NCBI RefSeq assembly: GCF_030433895.1 | Contig: NZ_JARUXE010000042.1 | Span: 1 to 34,996 of the forward strand | From: Arthrobacter sp. PsM3 | GTDB lineage: Bacteria; Actinomycetota; Actinomycetes; Actinomycetales; Micrococcaceae | Length of the DNA stretch: 34,996 nucleotides | Direction of reading: 5' to 3' | Translations under genes and position numbers: made by a program | The notes under the pieces: generated by a model | What the model saw: the letters and a program-made list of their open reading frames with translations, nothing else | What the model was told of the DNA's origin: nothing | The model's database searches: none | Part shown: one piece after another, positions 26,732 to 34,135 of the stretch | How the letters are laid out: every line of letters begins with the position of its first letter | How positions within the stretch are numbered: the stretch's first letter is position 1

Positions 26732-28816
26732 TTAGTCGTCGGCGCGGAAGACCTGGACTACTGCCGGGCGGGGGGCGCGGACCTTGCCCCGGGCCGGCGT
26801 CGAGCCTGCCGGGACGTAGTCCGGGAAGAAGGAATGCTGGTCCGCGAAGGAACCCTCCTCGCCCGGGTGCTGCACGGAGACGAACACGGTGCGTTCCTCG
26901 TCGTGGACGATCGGCCCGCAGGTCTCGGCCTCGCGCGGGACGGCGAGGAACTGCTCCACGCGGCCCCGTTCGGCGCCGTCGAGGGTGACCTTGAACAGCC
27001 CGTCGGCCTTGCCGATACCGGAGGGAGCGCCGTCGGTGGAGATCCAGAGGTTCCCCACCGAGTCGAACGCGAGGTTGTCCGGGCAGGAGATGGGTGAGAC
27101 CTTCTCCGCCGGGAAGCCGGAGAAGTAGGTCACGTCCCCGGTGGAGGGATCGCCGCAGACCATCAGCAGGTTCCAGCTGAACGCCGTTGAGGTCTGGTCC
27201 CCGGTCTCGGTGATTTCCACGATGTGGCCGTCGCGGTTTTCGTTGCGCGGGTTGACCTCCGTGGCGCCTTCCTTGCCGATCTTGCCGCGGTCGGAGTTGT
27301 TGGTGCAGGCGACGTAGACCTTGCCGGTGAGCAGGCTGGGCTGGACGTCCTCGCAGCGGTCCATCTTGGTCGGGCCCACCTTGTCCGCGGCCAGGCGGGT
27401 GTAGACCAGCACCTCCTCGACGGACATCCCGGGAACCAGAGACTTCCCGCCGACCACGAGGGGCAGCCATTCCCCGGTGCCGTCGAAGCCGCCGTCCGAC
27501 GGCACTGCGCCGGTCCCGGTGATCTCGGCGGCCGGGGAGTTGCCGGCGAACCGGGCCACGTAGAGATCGCCCTCGGTGAGCAGCGTCATGTTGTGCTTCC
27601 GGTCGCCCTCCACGTATTTCGCGGCCGAAACGAACTTGTAGAGATAGTCGAAGCGCTCGTCGTCGCCCATGTACGCGACCACATGGCCGGACTCGGCGAC
27701 GATCAGGTTGGCGCCCTCGTGCTTGAACCGGCCCAGGGCGGAGTGCTTCTTCGGCGTGGAGGTGGGGTCGAAGGGGTCCACTTCCACGATCCAGCCGAAG
27801 CGGTTGGTTTCGTTTTCGTAGCCGGGATTCCGGGCGTCGAAACGCGGGTCATCGAGTTCCCACTGCCGGGCGGTCGGTTTGCTGGTGAGCCCGTACCGCT
27901 TGTCGGCGGCCGAGGTGCCGGGCGCCACGAAGTACCCGTTGAAGTTCTCCTCGCCGGAGAGGATGGTGCCCCAGGGGGTGGTGCCACCGGAGCAGTTGCC
28001 CAGCGTGCCGAGGATGGTGCGGCCGGCCGGGTCCGCCGTCGTGCGCACCAGCGGCGAGCCGGCCACCGGGCCGGTGAGCTGGTAGGCGGTGTTGTTGAGG
28101 TAGCGGCGGTTGAGCTTCGCGCCCTTGACGTAGGACCACGGCTTGTTCTTGTTCTTGCGCTCCAGCTCGACGACGGTGAGCCCGTGTGCGGCGGCGCCGA
28201 TCGCGCGGACGTCGGCGGCGGCCATCGTGGCCGGGAACATGATGCTCTCGTTGGTGTATTCGTGGTTGGCGAAGAGCAGCGCGCGGCGGCCCTTGCTGCC
28301 CGGGACCTCGAGGATGTCCGAGTAGTCGTTGTTGTAGCCGAACTGCCGCGCCTGGGCCGCCGCGGTCTGGTTGCCGAGGCTGAACTCCGGGGCGTCATTG
28401 AAGATCGGGTCACCCCAGCGGATCACCGGCTGCCAGGTGAAGCCTGCCGGCACCGTGAGGGCGTCGACGGCGGAATCCACCGGGGCGATCGCGGTGAACT
28501 TGAGCTTGGAGGTGCCGTAGCCGTTCTTGGCTGCCGCGGAAAGTCCGGGGCCGCCGTCGGCCACTGCGGACTCGGGCGAGGCCAGGGCGCCGCCGAACGC
28601 GACGGCGAGGGCACCGGCGGCGCCGAACCCCAGGGCGGCGCGGCGGGACATGGTGGCGGAGGCGATGTCGCGGAAGTAGCTGTTCGAGCTGGTGTTGCAG
28701 ACCTCGCCGCTGCAGGCGTTGTCGCATTTAAGCGCGCAGGTGACGGCGCTTCGCTTGCCTTTGGTGTGGCCGAGCATCGGGAGCAGGGAGAATTTGCGTC
28801 CGGAAGAGACAGACAT
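26732..28816 (-). CDS. phoX: PhoX-type alkaline phosphatase (DUF839 family), Tat-exported
   Basis: A 694-aa secreted phosphatase of the PhoX/DUF839 family, which releases phosphate from organic esters outside the cell and depends on Ca2+ and Fe. The N-terminus has the family's cysteine cluster (CALKCDNACSGEVC, residues about 28-41) ahead of the twin-arginine motif MSRRAALGFGAAGAL near residue 56. Characteristic stretches follow: WGDPIFNDAPEFS, FANHEYTN, GTILSGEENFNGYF, YMGDDERFDYLYKFV, VYVACTNNSDRGK and PDNLAFDSVGNLWISTDG. ATG 28816 has GGAAGG seven bases upstream. A candidate PHO box lies about 75 bp upstream, consistent with phosphate control. The MarR gene ends 98 bp upstream on the same strand. 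Confidence 0.92.
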   Translation of the reverse strand: MSVSSGRKFSLLPMLGHTKGKRSAVTCALKCDNACSGEVCNTSSNSYFRDIASATMSRRAALGFGAAGALAVAFGGALASPESAVADGGPGLSAAAKNGYGTSKLKFTAIAPVDSAVDALTVPAGFTWQPVIRWGDPIFNDAPEFSLGNQTAAAQARQFGYNNDYSDILEVPGSKGRRALLFANHEYTNESIMFPATMAAADVRAIGAAAHGLTVVELERKNKNKPWSYVKGAKLNRRYLNNTAYQLTGPVAGSPLVRTTADPAGRTILGTLGNCSGGTTPWGTILSGEENFNGYFVAPGTSAADKRYGLTSKPTARQWELDDPRFDARNPGYENETNRFGWIVEVDPFDPTSTPKKHSALGRFKHEGANLIVAESGHVVAYMGDDERFDYLYKFVSAAKYVEGDRKHNMTLLTEGDLYVARFAGNSPAAEITGTGAVPSDGGFDGTGEWLPLVVGGKSLVPGMSVEEVLVYTRLAADKVGPTKMDRCEDVQPSLLTGKVYVACTNNSDRGKIGKEGATEVNPRNENRDGHIVEITETGDQTSTAFSWNLLMVCGDPSTGDVTYFSGFPAEKVSPISCPDNLAFDSVGNLWISTDGAPSGIGKADGLFKVTLDGAERGRVEQFLAVPREAETCGPIVHDEERTVFVSVQHPGEEGSFADQHSFFPDYVPAGSTPARGKVRAPRPAVVQVFRADD

Positions 28817-28885
28817 GGAGAGACCTTCCACGGGTGGATTGGGGGCCTCCCCACCGTTCCAGCCTTGGACTACTCGCAGCGGTCC

Positions 28886-28907
28886 TCCGGGTGAAGTTGC
28901 GGTGAAC
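28886..28907 (-). promoter_or_regulatory. Candidate PHO box upstream of phoX
   Basis: On the minus strand GTTCACCGCAA is followed directly by CTTCACCCGGA, two 11-bp direct repeat units matching the GTTCACC-type PhoP site known in actinobacteria. A weak -10-like TAGTCC lies 17 bp downstream (28867-28872), so the repeats would occupy the -35 position. The match is seen; PhoP binding is inferred. Confidence 0.6.
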
Positions 28908-28914
28908 TCCCGGG

Positions 28915-29400
28915 TTAGCTCGGCGACTGCTCCGGCGCGCTTGCGGCGGCCAGCAGCCGCTGCCCGATTCCTTCAAGGAAGCTGGCGACGTCGGAAATGC
29001 GGTCTGCCGACGATCCCTCGAGAACTGCCGCGGCAGCTTCAGCGAAGTGCTCCGTGGCCCACTGCATCGCGTGGGTGCCGGCCGGACTCAGCTGCAAGAG
29101 CACACTGCGCCGGTCCGTGGGGTGGGGCTTGCGCAACATAAAGCCCTTGGATTCCAGGCGGTCCACCATGGCGGTCACGGATCCCGTGGTGATGTTGAGC
29201 AGACTCCCGAGGGCTTTCGGCGTCATGCCGTCGACTTCGCCCACAAAGGCCATCGCGTTGATGTCGATGGTGCCGATGCCCAGCTTCTCGGCCAGCCGGA
29301 TCCGCAGGGCATACGTCCCCACGTCCACCCGACGCAGTCCCTGCGTGATGCGCAGCAGCGCGTCCTTGTCACCCGATGAGCCCTCCGATTGGTCTGCCAT
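28915..29400 (-). CDS. MarR-family transcriptional regulator
   Basis: A 161-aa winged-helix dimeric regulator. The DNA-binding part is clear: LGSLLNITTGSVTAMVDRLESKGFMLR as the helix-turn-helix and HPTDRRSVLLQLSPAG as the wing with the conserved D-R-R. Helical regions for dimerisation flank it. ATG 29400 is chosen because AAGGAG lies six bases upstream; an upstream in-frame start at 29463 is less likely. It is divergent from the TasA-like and SipW-LamG genes, sharing a 298-bp AT-rich intergenic region with two candidate palindromic operators. It probably represses itself and that operon. Regulation of phoX downstream is possible but that gene seems to have its own promoter. The ligand is unknown. 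Confidence 0.88.
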   Translation of the reverse strand: MADQSEGSSGDKDALLRITQGLRRVDVGTYALRIRLAEKLGIGTIDINAMAFVGEVDGMTPKALGSLLNITTGSVTAMVDRLESKGFMLRKPHPTDRRSVLLQLSPAGTHAMQWATEHFAEAAAAVLEGSSADRISDVASFLEGIGQRLLAAASAPEQSPS

Positions 29401-29483
29401 GTCTAGCTCCTTGTCCTTGTCCTCGCGCCCAGGTATGTGCGGGCTGTCCATCATAGGCGCCACGCCCTAACAGTGCTGTGAAT

Positions 29484-29497
29484 CAACTTTAAACTTG
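29484..29497. promoter_or_regulatory. Candidate MarR operator 1
   Basis: CAACTTTAAACTTG is a 14-bp palindrome with a single mismatched pair, 84 bp upstream of the marR start. Its minus-strand form contains CAAGTTTAAAG, similar to the CAAGTTAAG next to operator 2. Confidence 0.4.
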
Positions 29498-29589
29498 CTT
29501 CTCAATCTACTTTACTCTCAAGCCACTTTGCCGGAAACCCTTTGAAACCGGGGTTTTCTAGCCAAAAAACTAGAGGGAATATTCGTTAG

Positions 29590-29619
29590 CTTGATTTTCA
29601 AGTTAAGTGTGTATAGGTT
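29590..29619 (+). promoter_or_regulatory. Candidate promoter and MarR operator 2 for the TasA-like operon
   Basis: TTGATT (29591-29596) and TAGGTT (29614-29619) are 17 bp apart and lie about 80 bp before the ATG at 29699. The -35 is embedded in the inverted repeat CTTGA-TTT-TCAAG (29590-29602), so a bound dimer there would block the polymerase. The region 29460-29630 is strikingly AT-rich compared with the rest of the window. Confidence 0.45.
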
Positions 29620-29698
29620 TATTTCTGCAGGCTCCACTCAGGGAGCCGGCGCTAGGTCTCAGCCGGGCGCAGTCCCACTTCCTCCCCAGGAGCTTCTC

Positions 29699-30322
29699 AT
29701 GGCACAGATTTCCGCACGTACGGCCAAATGGGCCAAATGGTCCGTCGTCCCCGCAGCGCTCCTGATCAGCGGCGTCGCCGTCTCCCAGGCTTCCTACTCC
29801 GCGTTCAGCAGCACGGTGGCAAGCCCCGCGAGCAACTGGACGGCAGGTACGGTCAAGATCGAGAGCGGCGCAATCAATGGCAATGGCGCCACCGGCGGGA
29901 CTGCGATGTTCACCGCAACGGGCATGAAGCCCGGTTCCACCGGTTCCAAGTGCATCACCGTGACCTCCAGTGGCTCCCTGGCCTCCGCAGTCAAGCTCTA
30001 CGCCACCGACGCTAAGACCGCCAATGAGTTCGGCGCCAACGTCGACCTCGTCATCACCGAAGGCACCGCGCCCGTCGAGAACTCCTGCAAGGATTTCACC
30101 GCACTGACCCCCGCAGCAGCCCCGTACATCGGCACACTCGCGGATTTTGGCGCAAAAAACACCAGCTTCGGGACGGGCTTCGGCACTTGGACCCCTGCTG
30201 GCAACGGGAAGACCGAAACCCGCGGTTACATGATCACCTACACGATGAAGACCGGGGCCCCGAACACCACCCAGGGTGGCACGGCGTCCATGGGCTTCAC
30301 CTGGGAAGCACAGAACAGCTAA
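29699..30322 (+). CDS. TasA/camelysin-like secreted protein with SipW-type signal peptide
   Basis: A 207-aa exported protein. After a basic start (MAQISARTAKWAKW) and a hydrophobic core (VVPAALLISGVAVSQA) comes ASYSAFSSTVASP, then NWTAGTVKI. This AxFS...(F/W)xAGT pattern right after the signal peptide is typical of SipW-dependent substrates such as TasA and camelysin. The mature part is Gly/Thr/Ala-rich and beta-prone, with TGMKPGSTGSKCITVT resembling the M/L-K-P-G-D/S motif of that family, and two Cys (KCITV and NSCKDF) that may form a disulfide. In Bacillus such proteins form biofilm fibres or surface proteases; the role here is unknown. AGGAG lies six bases before the ATG at 29699. The SipW-LamG gene follows. 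Confidence 0.82.
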   Translation: MAQISARTAKWAKWSVVPAALLISGVAVSQASYSAFSSTVASPASNWTAGTVKIESGAINGNGATGGTAMFTATGMKPGSTGSKCITVTSSGSLASAVKLYATDAKTANEFGANVDLVITEGTAPVENSCKDFTALTPAAAPYIGTLADFGAKNTSFGTGFGTWTPAGNGKTETRGYMITYTMKTGAPNTTQGGTASMGFTWEAQNS

Positions 30323-30353
30323 TCCGATGCCCGGACCCAGCCGACTACCCGCG

Positions 30354-30381
30354 ACGTCCGGGCACCGTGCTGCCCGGACGT
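30354..30381 (+). other. Intercistronic hairpin after the TasA-like gene
   Basis: ACGTCCGGGCA (30354-30364) and TGCCCGGACGT (30371-30381) form a perfect 11-bp stem with a 6-base loop, 32 bp after the stop codon. No T run follows. It could stabilise the upstream message or partially terminate, giving more substrate than peptidase. Confidence 0.55.
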
Positions 30382-30449
30382 CCCGCGGTCAGGCCGGCGG
30401 GACCCGGGACAGCAACACCATCCGCAGGTCCGGCCTCAGGCACCTCAGG

Positions 30450-32087
30450 GTGAACGCGGCGGCCCGCCGTGACCAGAACCCCGCAGCCACAGACTCTGCA
30501 ACCCGGTTGGACGCCGATGGCGCCGGCTCCGCCGTAGAGCTTCACGACGGCGGCCCGGAGTCCGCCGGCATGGGAGCAGCGCGGCTGGTCGGGTCCGTCG
30601 TGGCACGCGCGGTCCTGTTCGCCATGCTCGGAATGCTGGCGTGGGGCCTGCTGCCCTTCGCGCTGGGATGGACACCCACCACGGTCATGACCGGGTCCAT
30701 GGAGCCCCGGATCTCTGCCGGCGACGTGGTGGTCAGCCGGCCGGTCCCCGCCGGAACGGCCTCTCCGGGCCACATCCTGCTCGTGGATGACCCGGACCAT
30801 GCCGGCAAGCTGCGCCTGCACCGCTATGTGGAGGACGCCCCTGATGGGGGCCTCATCCTGCGCGGCGACGCGAACCAGTCCAACGATTCCTCCCCGGTCG
30901 CGCCGGACGCAGTGCACGGTGTCGCCGTGCTTCGGGTACCTTTCGTAGGCCTTCCCATGGTCTGGCTCGCCGAAAAGAACTGGGGCAATCTCGCCTCCGT
31001 GTTCGTTGCGGTCTCCGCCCTGACCATGGCCGCGGCCGCCGGGTCCAGTGCAGCTTCCAGCGCGGCTTCCAGGGGCCAGAGCCCCGTCAAGACCGGGCCG
31101 ACGCGCGGCCGGCAGCCTCGTACCGGCCGCCCAGCCATCCGCAGGCGGGTCGGGAGTACCGCACGCCCAGCCACCCGCCGGCATCTCCGGCGGACTGCGC
31201 GGAGGGCCCAGACCACCAGGGTGCTCCTGAGCCTGGCCTCGCTTCCCGTCCTGGTGACGCCGGGACTGTTCATGGCGGCGCCGTCACATGCAGCCTTTTC
31301 AGCCGCCGCGCCCACCCAGGCCAGCAGCTTTTCGGCGCTGAGCAGCTACCCGTGTTTCTCCGCCGCCCGGCCGGACAGCCCCTACCTGTTCTATGCCTTC
31401 AATGAGGTCTCCGGTGCCGCCGTTGACGCCTCCGTGATCGGTCGAAACGGGACTCTGCAGGGAACAGCGTCCCGCGTGGGGGGATCGTGCGCTGCCGACG
31501 ACAGCCCCGCCCTTCGTCTTGACGGGTCAACTAGCTACGTCAGCACCCCGACACGTCTTGGCAGTGCCCCGAACTCCTTTACCCTGGAAATCTGGTTCAA
31601 GACGGAGACCACCAAGGGCGGCCGGCTCTTGGGGCTGGGGAACGCTCAGACGGGCGCTTCCAGCGTCACTGACCGGCAGCTCTACATGACCAACACGGGG
31701 GCCATTAACTTTGGCGTCGGCCCGGTCAATCGCGACGGCCTGTCCGTCATTACCAGCCGCGGCGGCTACAACGACGGGGCATGGCACCAGGCTACCGTTA
31801 CGATGTCGCAGTCCTGGGGCTACGACCGTTCGACCGGTGGAATCGTGCTGCCCGGGATCACCCTCTTCATCGACGGACAGCTGGTCGACTACGACCTCGG
31901 CGCAACATCGGGTCCAACTTACGCCGGGTACTGGCGGATCGGCTACGACACCATGAACACCAGTGCGGTCACCTGGCCCGGCGCCCCCACCAACCGGTCC
32001 TTCGATGGCACCATCGACAATGCCGCCGTCTACAGCGATACCCTTGATTCCGCGCAGATCCGGGCCCACCAAGCCGCTGGCCGGTAG
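30450..32087 (+). CDS. SipW-type signal peptidase I fused to a LamG-like lectin domain
   Basis: With GTG 30450 the product is 545 aa. Order: membrane segment 1 (about 43-73); catalytic Ser83 in TGSMEPRISAGDVVV; His124 in LRLHRYVED, the histidine that replaces the usual Lys base in ER/SipW-type peptidases; RGDANQSND (138-146); membrane segment 2 (about 178-198); a very basic linker (215-257); a third hydrophobic segment ending APSHAAFSAAAPTQASSFSAL (258-295 region), which looks like a second SipW-type signal peptide; then a LamG/concanavalin-like domain (about 304-545) with LRLDGSTSYV, FTLEIWFKT, WHQATVTM, LFIDGQLV and a final FDGTIDNAAVY. Fusion of peptidase and lectin-like passenger is unusual. 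Start uncertain: ATG 30327 gives 586 aa but spans a hairpin; ATG 30570, with GGAG upstream, gives 505 aa. The catalytic and LamG parts are in every version. Confidence 0.8.
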   Translation: MNAAARRDQNPAATDSATRLDADGAGSAVELHDGGPESAGMGAARLVGSVVARAVLFAMLGMLAWGLLPFALGWTPTTVMTGSMEPRISAGDVVVSRPVPAGTASPGHILLVDDPDHAGKLRLHRYVEDAPDGGLILRGDANQSNDSSPVAPDAVHGVAVLRVPFVGLPMVWLAEKNWGNLASVFVAVSALTMAAAAGSSAASSAASRGQSPVKTGPTRGRQPRTGRPAIRRRVGSTARPATRRHLRRTARRAQTTRVLLSLASLPVLVTPGLFMAAPSHAAFSAAAPTQASSFSALSSYPCFSAARPDSPYLFYAFNEVSGAAVDASVIGRNGTLQGTASRVGGSCAADDSPALRLDGSTSYVSTPTRLGSAPNSFTLEIWFKTETTKGGRLLGLGNAQTGASSVTDRQLYMTNTGAINFGVGPVNRDGLSVITSRGGYNDGAWHQATVTMSQSWGYDRSTGGIVLPGITLFIDGQLVDYDLGATSGPTYAGYWRIGYDTMNTSAVTWPGAPTNRSFDGTIDNAAVYSDTLDSAQIRAHQAAGR

Positions 32088-32117
32088 GGCTGAAATAGCG
32101 GCGAAACCCGCCGGCTC

Positions 32118-33155
32118 CTAACCGGCAGCCAGCACCGCGTGGACCCGGCGCAGGCGCTCCAGCCACCACTCGCGGCGCTCCGGCGCGGCCGCGTATTCGT
32201 CCAGCAGGCCCGGATCGGCGGCGACGTCGCGGACCCGGATGGCGCCGTCGTCGGGCACGAGGGAATCCCTGGTGACGTCGGCGGCGAGCAGGGACACGGT
32301 GCCCAGCCCGCAGGCGTACGGCAGTTCGGGCAGCGCGGCGGCGAGCGCCAGTCCGGCACGGATTCCCACGGACGTGTCCAGCGCGGAGCTGACGACGGCG
32401 GGCAGCCCGGCCTGCGCCACGATGTCCAGGGCGCGCCGCACTCCCCCGAGCGGCGCCACCTTCACCACGATCAGGTCCGCGGCGCCGGCGCGGGCCACCT
32501 TGAGCGGGTCGTCCTCCTTGCGCACGCTTTCGTCCGCGGCGATCAGCACCGGGGTGCCGGCGGCGCGCAGCCGGCGGCGGACCTCGGCGAGGCCGGCGAT
32601 GTCCGGGACCGGCTGTTCGGCGTATTCGAGCCCGACGGCGGAGAGCCGGGTCAGCGCCTCGACGGCGGTCAGGACGTCCCAGCCGCCGTTCGCGTCCACC
32701 CGGATCGCGGCGTCCGGGAGCGCCTCGCGGACCGCGGCGACCCGGGCGGCGTCGTCGTCGAGGCTCTGGCCGGGCTCGGCCACCTTGATTTTGACGGCGT
32801 CCACCCGGCCGAAACGGGCCAGGATTTCCGGGACCCGGTCCGCGGCGACCGCGGGGACCGTGGCGTTGACCGGGATCACCGTCCGCAGCGGCTCCGGGAA
32901 CCCCTGCCAGCCGGCCTCGAGCGCGGCGGCGAGCCAGCGGGAGGCTTCCGGGTCGCCGTACTCCGGGAAGGGGCAGAACTCGCCCCACCCCAGCGGGCCG
33001 TCCAGCAGCAGGGCCTCGCGCTGGAGGATGCCGCGGAACTTCACCCGCATCGGCAGGCTCACCACGTGCGCGCCGGCGAGGAGCTCCTCCAACAAGGGAA
33101 GCGCAGGAGGCGGGGCCGGCGGCGGCCCGGACGGCGGCGGCTGGCTCGCGGGCAC
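32118..33155 (-). CDS. menC: o-Succinylbenzoate synthase MenC
   Basis: It dehydrates SHCHC to o-succinylbenzoate in menaquinone synthesis and belongs to the enolase superfamily. The 345-aa protein carries the catalytic set: K122-x-K124 (VKIKVAEPG), metal ligands Asp154 (IRVDANGGWD), Glu180 (LEYAEQPV) and Asp208 (IAADESV), and Lys232 (VVKVAPLGG). The first 20 residues are Pro-rich. GTG at 33155 starts three bases after the stop of the small membrane protein gene, so it is probably translationally coupled; no strong ribosome binding site is seen. It ends 30 bp from the convergent SipW-LamG gene. It lies far from menF and menG and is in an operon with a sortase. Confidence 0.93.
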   Translation of the reverse strand: MPASQPPPSGPPPAPPPALPLLEELLAGAHVVSLPMRVKFRGILQREALLLDGPLGWGEFCPFPEYGDPEASRWLAAALEAGWQGFPEPLRTVIPVNATVPAVAADRVPEILARFGRVDAVKIKVAEPGQSLDDDAARVAAVREALPDAAIRVDANGGWDVLTAVEALTRLSAVGLEYAEQPVPDIAGLAEVRRRLRAAGTPVLIAADESVRKEDDPLKVARAGAADLIVVKVAPLGGVRRALDIVAQAGLPAVVSSALDTSVGIRAGLALAAALPELPYACGLGTVSLLAADVTRDSLVPDDGAIRVRDVAADPGLLDEYAAAPERREWWLERLRRVHAVLAAG

Positions 33156-33158
33156 CGG

Positions 33159-33314
33159 CTAGCCGACCGTCGCGTCGGTCAGGTGCGTGAAGTCAGCAAG
33201 CCACGGAAAAACGACGTCGACCAGCAGAAGCAGCACTCCCGCGAGGATCACCGCCGAGAAGAGGACCCGCAGCCAGAGCGGCCCGGGAAGGTGCTGAAAA
33301 AGCCAAAGGTACAT
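33159..33314 (-). CDS. 51-aa single-span membrane protein
   Basis: A short frame from ATG 33314 to TAG 33159 encodes a 51-aa protein beginning MYLWLFQHLPGPLWLRVLF, with one hydrophobic span (about residues 17-38) and a short polar tail. It sits exactly between the sortase and menC genes with three-base gaps on both sides (TAGACAATG and TAGCCGGTG), which argues strongly that it is a real, coupled gene. It resembles in style small proteins seen near class E sortases in other actinobacteria, but I cannot name a family. A role in sortase assembly or membrane anchoring is a guess. Confidence 0.75.
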   Translation of the reverse strand: MYLWLFQHLPGPLWLRVLFSAVILAGVLLLLVDVVFPWLADFTHLTDATVG

Positions 33315-33317
33315 TGT

Positions 33318-34121
33318 CTAGCCCTTCCCCTGCAGTGCGGCGAGTTGCTTCGCGATGGGCGCCGGGGGCCCTGCGCCGAGCGGCTGCCATGAATCGAAAG
33401 CCGAGTAGGCAATGATGCGTTCCTCGGACCCAAAGCGCGGATTGCAGCTGGTCATGGTCAGCAGCCGCTGTTCCGGCGCCACGCCGGGCTGCATCGGCAC
33501 CGGCGCCAGCACGTCCGCCCGGTCCGGCAGGACAATTTCCTGGTTCCGGAACACGTAGGTGTAGAACCCGTCGGCAGTCTGGACATAGATTTTGTCCCCC
33601 GGCACCAGCATGTGGATGTTGTCCAGGACCGCGCCGTGCGTCTGGCGGTGGCCTGCCACCACAAAGTTCCCCACGGCCCCGGGCATCGCTGTTCCCGCAT
33701 AGTGGCCCAGGCCAAGGGTGTCGATGACGTCGCTGCTGGTGCCCTCGATGACCGGCCGGCTGTAGTCGGCTCCGAAGCGGGGAATGTAGACGACGCCGAT
33801 CGCCTTGCCGTGGGCCGGTGCGGTGCCGGCCGGCACGGCAGCCGGGTCCGCCGGCGCGGCGGGTTCCGCGGGCGCCGCGGCAGCGGGGGCGTTGGGGGCG
33901 GGCACCTGGTGCTCCTGCAGGAACTGCTTCACGGCAGCGCCCTGGGCAGCGTCGGCTTCCACGTTGGTCCACCACAGTTGCCAGGCGACGAAGAGCACAG
34001 CAATCACGCCGACGGTGATCAGCAGTTCGCCCGCGACCTGGACGGCCATCAGCGAGCGACGCCGGCGGGTGCGGTGGGTTTCCTGCGCCATCCCGGCGCG
34101 GCGGTTCGTTACCTTCGACAT
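33318..34121 (-). CDS. Class E sortase
   Basis: A 267-aa membrane-anchored transpeptidase that attaches sorted proteins to the cell wall. One N-terminal membrane segment (about residues 26-51) is followed by an Ala/Pro-rich linker (about 72-104) and the sortase domain. The catalytic triad is visible: His158 in VVAGHRQTHG, Cys226 in LTMTSCNPRF and Arg235 in SEERIIAYS. The class E flavour is read from GDKIYVQTADGFYTYVF and the T-x-T-x-C context. ATG 34121 has AGGAG five bases upstream. The lipoprotein gene ends 14 bp upstream and the 51-aa gene begins three bases downstream. No LAxTG/LPxTG substrate is encoded in this window. Confidence 0.9.
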   Translation of the reverse strand: MSKVTNRRAGMAQETHRTRRRRSLMAVQVAGELLITVGVIAVLFVAWQLWWTNVEADAAQGAAVKQFLQEHQVPAPNAPAAAAPAEPAAPADPAAVPAGTAPAHGKAIGVVYIPRFGADYSRPVIEGTSSDVIDTLGLGHYAGTAMPGAVGNFVVAGHRQTHGAVLDNIHMLVPGDKIYVQTADGFYTYVFRNQEIVLPDRADVLAPVPMQPGVAPEQRLLTMTSCNPRFGSEERIIAYSAFDSWQPLGAGPPAPIAKQLAALQGKG

Positions 34122-34135
34122 GCGACTCCTGTTGC

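Noticed and set aside
29699..34121. Sortase acting on the TasA-like or LamG proteins
   Set aside because: Neither protein has an LPxTG/LAxTG motif, hydrophobic tail or basic end at its C-terminus, so they are not visible sortase substrates.
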